A stretch of DNA of 64,000 nucleotides from Bacteroidota bacterium (GTDB lineage: Bacteria; Bacteroidota; Bacteroidia; JABEUT01), in the NCBI GenBank assembly GCA_013288345.1, contig JABDCA010000003.1, forward strand, positions 62,001-126,000, given 5' to 3'. The notes under the pieces are model-generated. The model saw only the letters and a program-made list of their open reading frames with translations. It was not told where the DNA came from and ran no database searches. A program made the position numbers and the translations under genes. This document shows, piece after piece, positions 47,880 to 57,062 of the stretch. How positions within the stretch are numbered: the stretch's first letter is position 1; each line of letters opens with the position of its first letter.

Positions 47880-48461
47880 TTAGGCATCAAGCACGGTCAT
47901 AATTTCTATACCAATAATAGTGCCTTGTGGGTTCAGCAGAAAATGCAGTTCGATATTGGCATGCCTTACCAATACATATACAATGCTGTTATGTTGTTTT
48001 GCGACAGTAGAAGAATCTCTTTCTGCGAATGGCTTTGGGAACATTGCTTTTAGCAGGCTCTGATCGTCGCCTACTTTTATGCCATGCCCGGCAATACTAA
48101 ATGTAAGGATGTTGTCGCGCATAATTAAATTCGCGAACACACTATCATGGTAACGTATAACGGTTCCCTTCAGGTTGTATTCGGTATAGTTGTAGCCAAA
48201 TTCAGTTATTGTTCCGTGCGTAACAGAATCAGCAGTTTTTAACAAATGTTGCAAATCGCGCACTGGTGTATTTATAATAGGTTTGTTTTGTACCCATATA
48301 TCTTTCGCTTCAACTGTATCGTACTGCACAACAGGTGGCGGTTTTGCTACTGAATCAGTTTTAGGCTTCGAAGTTTCTGTTGATGTTTCGGCAGGGGTGT
48401 TTGCATTTTTGCAAGAGAAGATAAGTGTTGCCGATAGCAATATAAATGCAAGTGTTTTCAT
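47880..48461 (-). CDS. Hypothetical lipoprotein, paralog of 47079-47687
   Basis: Lipobox 'TLIFSCKN'; shared pattern 'VQYDTVEAKDIWVQNKPIINTPVRDLQHLLKTADSV'. Confidence 0.7.
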   Translation of the reverse strand: MKTLAFILLSATLIFSCKNANTPAETSTETSKPKTDSVAKPPPVVQYDTVEAKDIWVQNKPIINTPVRDLQHLLKTADSVTHGTITEFGYNYTEYNLKGTVIRYHDSVFANLIMRDNILTFSIAGHGIKVGDDQSLLKAMFPKPFAERDSSTVAKQHNSIVYVLVRHANIELHFLLNPQGTIIGIEIMTVLDA

Positions 48462-48521
48462 AACTCAAATATAATAATTAGGGAATAAGCTCAAGTGGAG
48501 CGGCTGGTTGTTTTGTGCTTG

Positions 48522-48587
48522 CCCCAACCCCTAAAGGGGCTTTAATACACAAACGTTCTTTGGCCCCCTATAGGGGGTTGGGGGCTG
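48522..48587. repeat. CCCCAACCCCTAAAGGGGCTTTAAT.. repeat, copy 2
   Basis: See 46823-46888. Confidence 0.85.
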
Positions 48588-48655
48588 ATGGAGTAGGTCT
48601 GTTTTTTTTATTGGAAGATGTTTCGACAAACTCAACACGACGCTAATAATATAGG

Positions 48656-49342
48656 CTACTCTACTTCCTTTAGCTTTTTAATATCCGAACTAATAAACTC
48701 ACCACCCGAGTTGAACACAATTTTGTAAATGTTTAGTTTGTCCTTGCGAATGCCTACCTGGTATGTTTTTACATTCGCCGAATCAATATTACTGCGCAAT
48801 GGCCAGCTCTCTTTAGCCAGGAAGTTACCGAACCTGGCTTTTAAATATACTTTCGATGGAACAGGCAGGGAATCGTAAGGGAGAAGGATCATAGTATTTA
48901 TACGTGTTGCCAGCGAATCGTACGTAACAATATACTCGTACATATTATTGTAAAAGCTTACGGTGTATTTATAAGGGCGGCTGTAATACTCATCGCTCCA
49001 CTGTACAATTTTTGCGCCATAGTGTTGTTTGGTAAATTTGGCTTGCACTACTTTGGGTACCGAATCAATATGTCTTGCCTGCAGGTCGCTAAGGTTACCA
49101 TGTGCATCTACAAATACACGGCCTGTCCAACCGGCGCCTTCATTAAAAAAAGCAATGTATTCTGCTTCATCGTGCGGATGCTTAACAACATACCACTCGT
49201 TCTTTTTCGAAAACTCTGCATGCTCGCTGTTAAATCCTTTCCGCACTACCAATGGCACACTAGCCGAATCGACTTGCGATTGTGCTTTTACATAAGTAAT
49301 TGCTGACAGAAAAATAAATAAAACGAGTAAATGGTGCCTCAT
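48656..49342 (-). CDS. Hypothetical secreted protein (possibly PepSY-like repeats)
   Basis: Signal peptide; 'VPLVVRKGFNSEHAEFSKKNEWYVV...YIAFFNEGAGWTGRVFVDAHGNL'. Confidence 0.55.
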   Translation of the reverse strand: MRHHLLVLFIFLSAITYVKAQSQVDSASVPLVVRKGFNSEHAEFSKKNEWYVVKHPHDEAEYIAFFNEGAGWTGRVFVDAHGNLSDLQARHIDSVPKVVQAKFTKQHYGAKIVQWSDEYYSRPYKYTVSFYNNMYEYIVTYDSLATRINTMILLPYDSLPVPSKVYLKARFGNFLAKESWPLRSNIDSANVKTYQVGIRKDKLNIYKIVFNSGGEFISSDIKKLKEVE

Positions 49343-49415
49343 AAATACATTTGTATTAATGAGGGTAAAAATATGTGAATATTTGAAATAGAAAAATGAT
49401 ATAAATCAATACTGA

Positions 49416-50456
49416 TTAATTCTTAACTAATTTCAGTGTGTAAGCACTTCCTGTTTCAATTTCTTTAATAGTTACAAAATAAATCCCATCATTCAGGCTC
49501 GATGTGTTAAGTGTAAACTGTTTTTGGTTTTCTTCTGCCGAGAACATCAGTTGCCCAACCATATTATATACAGTTATTTGTTTATCGTTTTCACTTGTAC
49601 CGTTAATATATATAATGCTTTCAGCCGGATTAGGATACATCATATATCCACCGGTAGCAGTTAGTTCATTAATGCCCATAGTGCAACTGCTATCTATCGT
49701 TACATTCAATTGTACTTCCTCTTTGTCAACTAAAATTTTATGTGTTGTACCAACGTATGTTGTGAATACTATGGAGAAATTATATAGCCCTACACGCGAT
49801 GGGCTGCACCAGTTTAATTCACCCGTAATGGAATCGACAGTAACACCGTGGGGTATAAAGTATCCGGGTAAAGAATCGAACCCTAGTGCATAAGCAACAC
49901 TATCTCCGGTGGATGCAGTTGCGCCAAGATTAAAGCTATAGCATTGGCCTAAACAGCCGTAAGTACAAACAGGTGGATTAGTAATTACAGGCATTGAAAA
50001 GTTACCTGCTGCCGGATTTACATACAGTGTGTTAGATATGATCATAGCCATTGCTCCGGAATTAATCATGTTAACTATACCGTTTATATAACCACCGCCA
50101 AAAAACCATATAGTATATGCACCTGGCCCCGAAAAAGTGTGCTGGCCTATGTAAATATTTGCTTTCAGGCATGGGCATAGCGAATCGCCACCAGGATAAG
50201 TATTAGGAGGGTATATATTCCCATTAGAACGGTAAAGAATTCCTGAAGTATTGTCTCCATAATATATCCGCAATGTATCACTGTCAAACTTATCGCACCT
50301 GCCCGAATTTTCAGGATCGCCAAAGGAATAATCAGTTGCTGTAACCTGGTAAGTGTTACCGCTTATATGTTGTATGCTTATGTAGCCCGCAAACTCGTAT
50401 GCCTGAGAAAGCAATGGAACAGAAATAAGAAATAAAACAAATAGTAATTTTTTCAA
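49416..50456 (-). CDS. Secreted T9SS type A sorting-domain protein
   Basis: 'GGYMMYPNPAESIIYINGTSENDKQITVYNMVGQLMFSAEENQKQFTLNTSSLNDGIYFVTIKEIETGSAYTLKLVKN'. Confidence 0.88.
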   Translation of the reverse strand: MKKLLFVLFLISVPLLSQAYEFAGYISIQHISGNTYQVTATDYSFGDPENSGRCDKFDSDTLRIYYGDNTSGILYRSNGNIYPPNTYPGGDSLCPCLKANIYIGQHTFSGPGAYTIWFFGGGYINGIVNMINSGAMAMIISNTLYVNPAAGNFSMPVITNPPVCTYGCLGQCYSFNLGATASTGDSVAYALGFDSLPGYFIPHGVTVDSITGELNWCSPSRVGLYNFSIVFTTYVGTTHKILVDKEEVQLNVTIDSSCTMGINELTATGGYMMYPNPAESIIYINGTSENDKQITVYNMVGQLMFSAEENQKQFTLNTSSLNDGIYFVTIKEIETGSAYTLKLVKN

Positions 50457-50603
50457 AGTGGTGTTATTTCTTTTATGTTTGATTCTTTAAACCTGCATAA
50501 GTTTAATGCGCTATTGAGTATTATACAACTAAAATACAAAATGAAGCAATAGAATAATAATGGTAAGCCTAAGCATTTACCATTTACTATTTCAAATTCA
50601 AAA

Positions 50604-51635
50604 TTACATTTTAGGAACCTGGCTCTTCACAACCAATGTGTCTGCCAGTTCATCGTGCAGGGCCTGTGCCTTAGGTGTAAAGCCTGCCATAATATAACCA
50701 ATGAAAAATGTAAGGTTCGATACCAGTTTGCCTGCATACCTGCCTGCTGCTCTCCAAAAGCTGAGCCTTTGCCCGAGCATATCCGATACGCGGATACCAA
50801 TAGCTATTTTACCGGGAGTGGCCTGAAAGCGCGATGATTCGAATGAAGCGTAGTAAAAGAAGGTGATTAGTGAACTTGCAATAATTACAAGTATAAAACG
50901 TATTACAGCATCTACCGGCGGAATAATAAGTGGCTGGTGATTGACATACTGCTTCATGAATTCGTTTACCGGATTTTTACCATCAACAAGTACAAAAATG
51001 CTGAGTGGGGTAAGCAGCATTTGCAACATCAGCCAATCGAGGACGAAAGCTGCAAGCCTGCGCCAGAAACCTGCATATTCTACACCTTGTATATGCGGAA
51101 TTTCGTAACTGGTTTTAAGTACATAGCTGTTGGTTATTTTATCGTGCAGGGTCTGGTGCTTTTCGGTTACCAGTGCCATTAAATAACCAATGTAAATTAC
51201 TGCGGTCGATACGATCTTAAGCAGGTTGCGCGATAGTGCGCGTAAAAAAGTCATGCGGTTGCCGTTCTCGTCAACCACCTTAAGGTTGGCCGACATTTTA
51301 CCAGGTGTAGCCTGAAACTTCGACGATTCCCAGATGCTGTAATAGAGTGTGTAGAACACAAAATTGGCAGCAGCCATTATTATGATGTCCTGAAAAAAGT
51401 GGCCAAACAAAATAGTAAGCCCCATAGAACTGTCGCCCATTTGAAAGCCTGCATCATGTGCTGTTTTGGCTACCTGCATAAGGTCCCAAAAGCCCGACTT
51501 TTTTAAGTACAGGGCAAACAAAGGCAATAGTAATATTGAAATAATGGAATTGTCAATAATGTATGCCGCTAACCTTCTCCATATAGTAGCGTATGAATGC
51601 TGCGCCTCAGGGGCTATAGCGTGGACTTCTTCCAT
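50604..51635 (-). CDS. Membrane protein with two RDD domains
   Basis: Two copies of 'WRRLAAYIID/WRRLAAFVLDW...SSKFQATPGKMSANLKV/SSRFQATPGKIAIGIRV'. Confidence 0.9.
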   Translation of the reverse strand: MEEVHAIAPEAQHSYATIWRRLAAYIIDNSIISILLLPLFALYLKKSGFWDLMQVAKTAHDAGFQMGDSSMGLTILFGHFFQDIIIMAAANFVFYTLYYSIWESSKFQATPGKMSANLKVVDENGNRMTFLRALSRNLLKIVSTAVIYIGYLMALVTEKHQTLHDKITNSYVLKTSYEIPHIQGVEYAGFWRRLAAFVLDWLMLQMLLTPLSIFVLVDGKNPVNEFMKQYVNHQPLIIPPVDAVIRFILVIIASSLITFFYYASFESSRFQATPGKIAIGIRVSDMLGQRLSFWRAAGRYAGKLVSNLTFFIGYIMAGFTPKAQALHDELADTLVVKSQVPKM

Positions 51636-51673
51636 GTAAAAAACGAATTTATAATGGTAAAGATAGTAATACT

Positions 51674-51831
51674 TAATTACGAATTAAAAATTACGAATTA
51701 CGAATGCCATACAGCGTGTTTTTTTGATACAGTCTAAGTACAATTTGTTTATTGTTTAGATTCTGTGAGGCCTCTTGGTTTTTTATTGAGAATATTATAA
51801 TTCGTAATTCGTAATTTTTAATTCGTAATTA
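51674..51831. repeat. 32-bp perfect inverted repeat of 7-nt units flanking ~94 bp
   Basis: TAATTACGAATTAAAAATTACGAATTACGAAT (51674-51705) / ATTCGTAATTCGTAATTTTTAATTCGTAATTA (51800-51831). Confidence 0.9.
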
Positions 51832-51868
51832 CTTATTCATGTATATTTACCCCATATAATCTCTCTCC

Positions 51869-53500
51869 ATGAAAAAAGTAATCTTGTTAGCATCAGTTAT
51901 CACTGCTGCATCTGTTAATGCGCAAACTACCATCGACCTTACTCCGCCTGTAAAGGCAGTAACGGTTTATTTAAAAGGTGCAGTTGCCACCCACGAGGTA
52001 CAGGCAACATTGCCCGAAGGTAAATCAACAGTTGTGTTCCATGGCCTGCCATCGAACATCGATAAGGGTACCATACAATTAGCATCTACCGGAGATATTA
52101 CCATACTGTCGGTTACTTCGTACGAAGATTACCTGAGCGAGAGCAGGAAGAGTGCAAAAAATAAAAAATGGACCGATTCACTGAACGTGCTGAACGACGA
52201 AATGGAAAAGATAAAGAACGAGGAGTCAATAATTCAGGCCGGCAAAACCCTGTTAGATAATAACCGCATTACATCGGGTGCAAATACAGGCACAACTGCC
52301 GCAACCGTAAAGGCTATGTACGATTATTATGTGCACGAGGTTACCCATATTCAAGATTCGCTGATGAGGCTGAATAAAAAAGAAAGGTATATACAAAACA
52401 AACTAAACAAGATACACAGCGAAATGTATGAGTGGAAGACCCAGACCGATACCCTTGCCAGTGATGTAGAAGCTATTGTAACATCAGGCCGCTCACAAAA
52501 TCTCGAATTCCGTTTGTCGTACCTTACCTACGAAGCAGGCTGGGCTCCTGAGTACGACCTGCGTGCTAAAGATATTAAGCATACCTGCCAGCTTACTTAC
52601 AAAGCAAATGTATACCAGCATACTGGTGATGATTGGAACAATATCGACCTTACCCTTTCTACATCGAACCCTGAGGTAAGCCAAACAGCGCCTTTTCTTA
52701 ATCCAAACTATTTAAGTTTCCAGACTTCATATAATTACAAATCATCGTATGGAGGATCTCCTGCGCCAACGGCACAAAGGGCTATGGTAATGAATGAGAT
52801 GAAAGGAGATGAGGAGAAGTTAGAAATTGCTTCAAATGGTAATGGAGGATTTAGTTCTAACTCAGTTGGTACCACCACTAACGAAAGCCAACTGGCTGTT
52901 GAGTTTCATATTGATGTGCCTTATACGTTGCCTACCGATGGCAAGGCCCACATGGTTGATATTAAAAAACTGGATATTCCTGCTTTATACCGCAACCAAA
53001 CCACACCTAAGCTTAAGCAAGATGCCTACCTTATGGCTGATGTAATACACTCGCAAGACCTTGACCTGATGCCTGCCGAGGTAAATATTTACTATGCCGG
53101 TGCGTATGTGGGTAAGTCATACATCAACACCCAAAGCACTACCGATACCATAAGCTTTTCGCTGGGTATTGATAAAAAGATAATAGTAAAACGGGAGCGT
53201 GTAAAAGAACTGTGCTCGACTAAATGGATAGGTACCAACAAAACACAAACCTTTACCTATTCAATAACCATGCACAACACCCATCCCGATTCATTGAAGA
53301 TAGAGGTGTTCGACCAGGTTCCTGTAACTACCGATAAGGATATTGTAATTGAAGTGCAGGATAAAGGCGGAGCAACACAAAACCCCGATACCGGCAAGCT
53401 TACCTGGAAAATTTCATTGAATCCGGGCGAAACAAGGAAACTTACTTTCTCTTATTCCGTAAAATACCCTAAGGACAAGATTGTAGAAAACTTAAACTAG
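51869..53500 (+). CDS. DUF4139 / mucoidy inhibitor MuiA-family protein
   Basis: 'PPVKAVTVYLKGAVATHEVQATLPEGKSTVVFHGLPSNIDKGTIQL...EFRLSYLTYEAGWAPEYDLRAKDI'. Confidence 0.9.
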   Translation: MKKVILLASVITAASVNAQTTIDLTPPVKAVTVYLKGAVATHEVQATLPEGKSTVVFHGLPSNIDKGTIQLASTGDITILSVTSYEDYLSESRKSAKNKKWTDSLNVLNDEMEKIKNEESIIQAGKTLLDNNRITSGANTGTTAATVKAMYDYYVHEVTHIQDSLMRLNKKERYIQNKLNKIHSEMYEWKTQTDTLASDVEAIVTSGRSQNLEFRLSYLTYEAGWAPEYDLRAKDIKHTCQLTYKANVYQHTGDDWNNIDLTLSTSNPEVSQTAPFLNPNYLSFQTSYNYKSSYGGSPAPTAQRAMVMNEMKGDEEKLEIASNGNGGFSSNSVGTTTNESQLAVEFHIDVPYTLPTDGKAHMVDIKKLDIPALYRNQTTPKLKQDAYLMADVIHSQDLDLMPAEVNIYYAGAYVGKSYINTQSTTDTISFSLGIDKKIIVKRERVKELCSTKWIGTNKTQTFTYSITMHNTHPDSLKIEVFDQVPVTTDKDIVIEVQDKGGATQNPDTGKLTWKISLNPGETRKLTFSYSVKYPKDKIVENLN

Positions 53501-54022
53501 AATATTGAATATCGAACAAGGAATGTCGAATATCGAAGGGAGGACAGAATAACAATATCGAATATTGAACAAGGAATGTCGAATGCCGAAATAAATAACC
53601 TAAGCAAACGTAAGTTTGATTTGGAAGAAAGATTAATTGATTTTTCTGTTCTTATTATAGAAATTTCCGAAGGTTTACATGGTTCTCCTGCCGGAAAGCA
53701 TATTTCGGGCCAAATTGTCAGATCGGGCACATCACCGGCATTGCATTATGGCGAGGCTCAAAGTGCAGAATCGAGGGCCGATTTCGTTCATAAACTAAAA
53801 GTGTTATTGAAAGAATTGAGAGAAACCTTAGTTGGCCTAAAAATTATTAAAAGGGTTCCGTTGGCAAATAAAATGGAAATAATAGATAAGGGCATTGTTG
53901 AGTGTAATGAATTAATTGCGATTTTTAACAAAAGTGTTGAAACAGCAAGAAATAATAATGACGTAAAAAAATAAGTCGCAGGTATTTAACTTCAGTATTC
54001 GATATTCCTTGTTCGATATTCA
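53501..54022. repeat. Inverted 7-nt periodic repeats flanking a four-helix-bundle gene
   Basis: GAATATCGAACAAGGAAT (53507-53524) / ATTCCTTGTTCGATATTC (54004-54021); second left block 53561-53588. Confidence 0.85.
53576..53974 (+). CDS. Four-helix-bundle protein (23S rRNA intervening-sequence/S23 family)
   Basis: 'FDLEERLIDFSVLIIEISEGLHGSPAGKHISGQIVRSGTSPALHYGEAQSAESRADFVHKLKVLLKELRETLVGLKII'. Confidence 0.9.
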   Translation: MSNAEINNLSKRKFDLEERLIDFSVLIIEISEGLHGSPAGKHISGQIVRSGTSPALHYGEAQSAESRADFVHKLKVLLKELRETLVGLKIIKRVPLANKMEIIDKGIVECNELIAIFNKSVETARNNNDVKK

Positions 54023-54037
54023 TTATTTCAGATAGAT

Positions 54038-56314
54038 ATGATTTTTAAAAAGCACCAACGACTCAGACGCGCCTTTTACTTTTTTCCTTTGCAATTGTTC
54101 TTTATGACAATTAAGGAAAACCTCGTCTTTATATTCGTATGGATGCTGTTCTTCGGGTTTATTACACAATCGGTAGCAGGCAAGTATGGTGTACCTTATC
54201 TTTTTTTATATCCCGAATATTTTAATAGAGTGGGCTTCAGCTCTTACTTTTTGGTCGGCTTTTCCTGTGGCGGTTTCATCATGTCATATAATGTATCCAG
54301 TTATATTATCAATAGCTGGCGCTTTCCGTTTTTGGCAACATTAGAAAGACCGTTCTTTACATTTATACTGAATAACTGCCTTATTCCGCTTGCCTTTATA
54401 ATAACCTTTATTTGCTGCGAAGTGCATAACCGCGCTTACGATGCGGCCCTTTCGCAAAGCTTGCCCCACCACATGTTTGGCTTTTTGCTGGGCGTTACAT
54501 GCTTCTTGCTAATCACTATTGCCTATTTCTACCTGTTCGATAAAAACATATTTAAAGTATTTGGCATAGGCCCTAAAAAGGTGTCGAGGGTATCGCTGAA
54601 AAAAGAAAAGGTAAGGCTCGGTTTTGGCATGCAGTGGGAAACCGCATCGCACCATGCCGATGTATATGCCGACCGCACCTGGCATATTGAAACCTACCTG
54701 GGTGGCAATATGAGCATAAGGCTGGCACGTGGCTACGAGCACTACGATCATAAAATGCTCGAACGCATTTTCAGGCGTAACCACCAAACGGGCGCAATTT
54801 TTGAAGTTGTGGCTATTTTAAGCCTGTTGGTGTTGGGTGTGTTTCGCGATAACCCTTTGCTTATGGTACCTGCTGCAGCCAGTGTGTTTCTGTTGTTTAC
54901 CATTTTTACCATGCTTGTTAGCGCCATACACAATTGGTTGCGTGGCTGGACAACTATGGGCGTAATAGGGCTGCTTGTATTGATCAATTACTTTTCTTCT
55001 ACCCACTGGCAGTGGTTTGCAGCTAAGGCCTATGGCATGAATTATAAAACTGCTCCGGCTCCGTATTCATTCGAAACATTTAAACTGCTTGGCGAAGATC
55101 ACCAACTGGTGCAGCACGATAAGAGCCACATGATTGGAATATTGGATCTGTGGAAACTGAAGAATTCGGAAAAGGCCAACGGGTATAAACCACCCATTGT
55201 ATTTATAAATACCAGCGGTGGCGGTTTGCGTTCGGCCATGTGGACCTTTTATACCCTGCGTTATTTAGACAGCGTATTCAATGGCAAATTCTTTAACCGT
55301 GCCGAACTTATTACAGGCTCATCGGGTGGTATGGTAGGTGCAGCGTACTATCGTGAACTTTATTTAGAAAGGCAGAAGAACCAGCCGATTGACCTGAACA
55401 ACCCCAAGTATCTCGAAAAGATAGGAGAGGATATACTCAACCCTATTGCATTTACCATTGCCACTAACGACTTGGCTTTTCGCTTACAACGGTTTAACGA
55501 CGGAAAATATAGCTATACCAAGGATAGGGGTTATGCCTTTGAAGAAAAGCTGGATGAGAATACCGATAACGTGCTTAACAAGCGCCTGCGCGATTATCGC
55601 TTGCCCGAGGAACAGGCCATGATACCCATGATGTTCATTACCCCGACCATTGTTAACGATGGCCGCAAGCTTATTATATCGCCACAAGGGGTTTCGTTTA
55701 TGACAAGCTTTGATGTGGACAGCAACTTTAAGTACAGCCCTATGACACAGTCGGTGGAGTTTACCCGCCTGTTTGTAAACCAGGACGCACAAAACCTGTG
55801 GTTTACCAGCGCCCTGCGTATGAGCGCCACATTCCCTTACATTACTCCTATAACAGCCCTGCCCAGCGAACCTGCTATAGAAGCTATGGATGCAGGCCTT
55901 ATAGATAACTTCGGGCTTGAGGAAACCGTAAAATATTCATATACCTTCAGGAAGTGGCTCAGCGAAAATGCCGACCGCATTATTATTATACAAATACGCG
56001 ATCAGTATAAGCAACCTGCTATTAAAGATAATTCGCCGCACAACCTGGTAGAGAGCTTTACCTTCCCTGTAAACCGTTTTTACAGCAACCTGTTCCCGGT
56101 TGAAAACTATAAGGAAGACCGGTTGATGGAATACATGAGCCGCTGGTATAAAGGTAAGGTGAACGTGGTATGCTTTCAGATAGATAATACTGGTACCGAT
56201 GATATATCGCTTAGCTGGCATCTTACCGACAAAGAAAAGATACAGGTAAAGGGCTCTATGAACCAGCCCGACAATTCTAAAGCCATTGAAGAGCTGAAAA
56301 CGCTTTTAAAGTAA
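54038..56314 (+). CDS. Patatin-like phospholipase family membrane protein
   Basis: 'VFINTSGGGLRSAMWTFYTLRYL', 'ELITGSSGGMVGAAYYREL', 'EAMDAGLIDNFGLEETVKY'. Confidence 0.88.
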   Translation: MIFKKHQRLRRAFYFFPLQLFFMTIKENLVFIFVWMLFFGFITQSVAGKYGVPYLFLYPEYFNRVGFSSYFLVGFSCGGFIMSYNVSSYIINSWRFPFLATLERPFFTFILNNCLIPLAFIITFICCEVHNRAYDAALSQSLPHHMFGFLLGVTCFLLITIAYFYLFDKNIFKVFGIGPKKVSRVSLKKEKVRLGFGMQWETASHHADVYADRTWHIETYLGGNMSIRLARGYEHYDHKMLERIFRRNHQTGAIFEVVAILSLLVLGVFRDNPLLMVPAAASVFLLFTIFTMLVSAIHNWLRGWTTMGVIGLLVLINYFSSTHWQWFAAKAYGMNYKTAPAPYSFETFKLLGEDHQLVQHDKSHMIGILDLWKLKNSEKANGYKPPIVFINTSGGGLRSAMWTFYTLRYLDSVFNGKFFNRAELITGSSGGMVGAAYYRELYLERQKNQPIDLNNPKYLEKIGEDILNPIAFTIATNDLAFRLQRFNDGKYSYTKDRGYAFEEKLDENTDNVLNKRLRDYRLPEEQAMIPMMFITPTIVNDGRKLIISPQGVSFMTSFDVDSNFKYSPMTQSVEFTRLFVNQDAQNLWFTSALRMSATFPYITPITALPSEPAIEAMDAGLIDNFGLEETVKYSYTFRKWLSENADRIIIIQIRDQYKQPAIKDNSPHNLVESFTFPVNRFYSNLFPVENYKEDRLMEYMSRWYKGKVNVVCFQIDNTGTDDISLSWHLTDKEKIQVKGSMNQPDNSKAIEELKTLLK

Positions 56315-56413
56315 GGGCCTTTAAATAAGCCGTATTGGGTTGTATTTCATTACCCGATATGAGTAATAGCCAAATTGTATAAAATTTCGTACTTTTAAGG
56401 CTTATTTCACGAA

Positions 56414-56950
56414 ATGATATTGGGGGAACGAAATAAAATACCGATTGGTGCGGCCATAGTAATAGTAACTATAGGTATGCTATTCTCATCGTGTGCCAAG
56501 AGCGGGGTAGAGCAACCTACGGGCCTGTCATCTTATAACATGAGCGCTTATAACAACAACCAACTGCTTACCTTTAATGCAAGCGCTATTAACCATGGCG
56601 ATACCATACTGGATATTATAGGCAACTGGCCCACAAACATTGGCAAAACATATGTGTTAGATATTTTTCATATTAAAATATATGTAAAGCTTAAATACCT
56701 GGTGGGTACATATAACCTGGGTACCAAGCCCGATGCCGTTTATGGCGCTTATCCTACGGGCTCAAATCCTATAAAGTTCGATTTTTACTATTACACCGAT
56801 CGTGCCGATACAGGCACTTTGCGCATTACATCCTTCGATTCAGCAACTACTTCTATTTCGGGTACCTTCGATTTTAACGGAGCCAACTCAGCTACTGGCG
56901 GTAACATATATATAACCAACGGTTCCTTTACCAATGTTAAAATAAATTAG
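56414..56950 (+). CDS. Hypothetical lipoprotein (DUF6252-like)
   Basis: Lipobox 'GMLFSSCAKSG'; beta-rich. Confidence 0.55.
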   Translation: MILGERNKIPIGAAIVIVTIGMLFSSCAKSGVEQPTGLSSYNMSAYNNNQLLTFNASAINHGDTILDIIGNWPTNIGKTYVLDIFHIKIYVKLKYLVGTYNLGTKPDAVYGAYPTGSNPIKFDFYYYTDRADTGTLRITSFDSATTSISGTFDFNGANSATGGNIYITNGSFTNVKIN

Positions 56951-57062
56951 CAGTAAGCCAATAGTGCAAAAATCATTAGTCGTATAGCGTATTTTTATGC
57001 ATTAATTGTTTGGCAATTATATAGTTTATTTATATTTATAATTCAAATTTAAACGCTTAACC

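Noticed and set aside
51674-51831. CRISPR array
   Set aside because: Only inverted, not regularly spaced direct repeats; no cas genes anywhere in the window
53501-54022. Diversity-generating retroelement (Avd-like four-helix bundle)
   Set aside because: No reverse transcriptase or template/variable repeat pair found in the window
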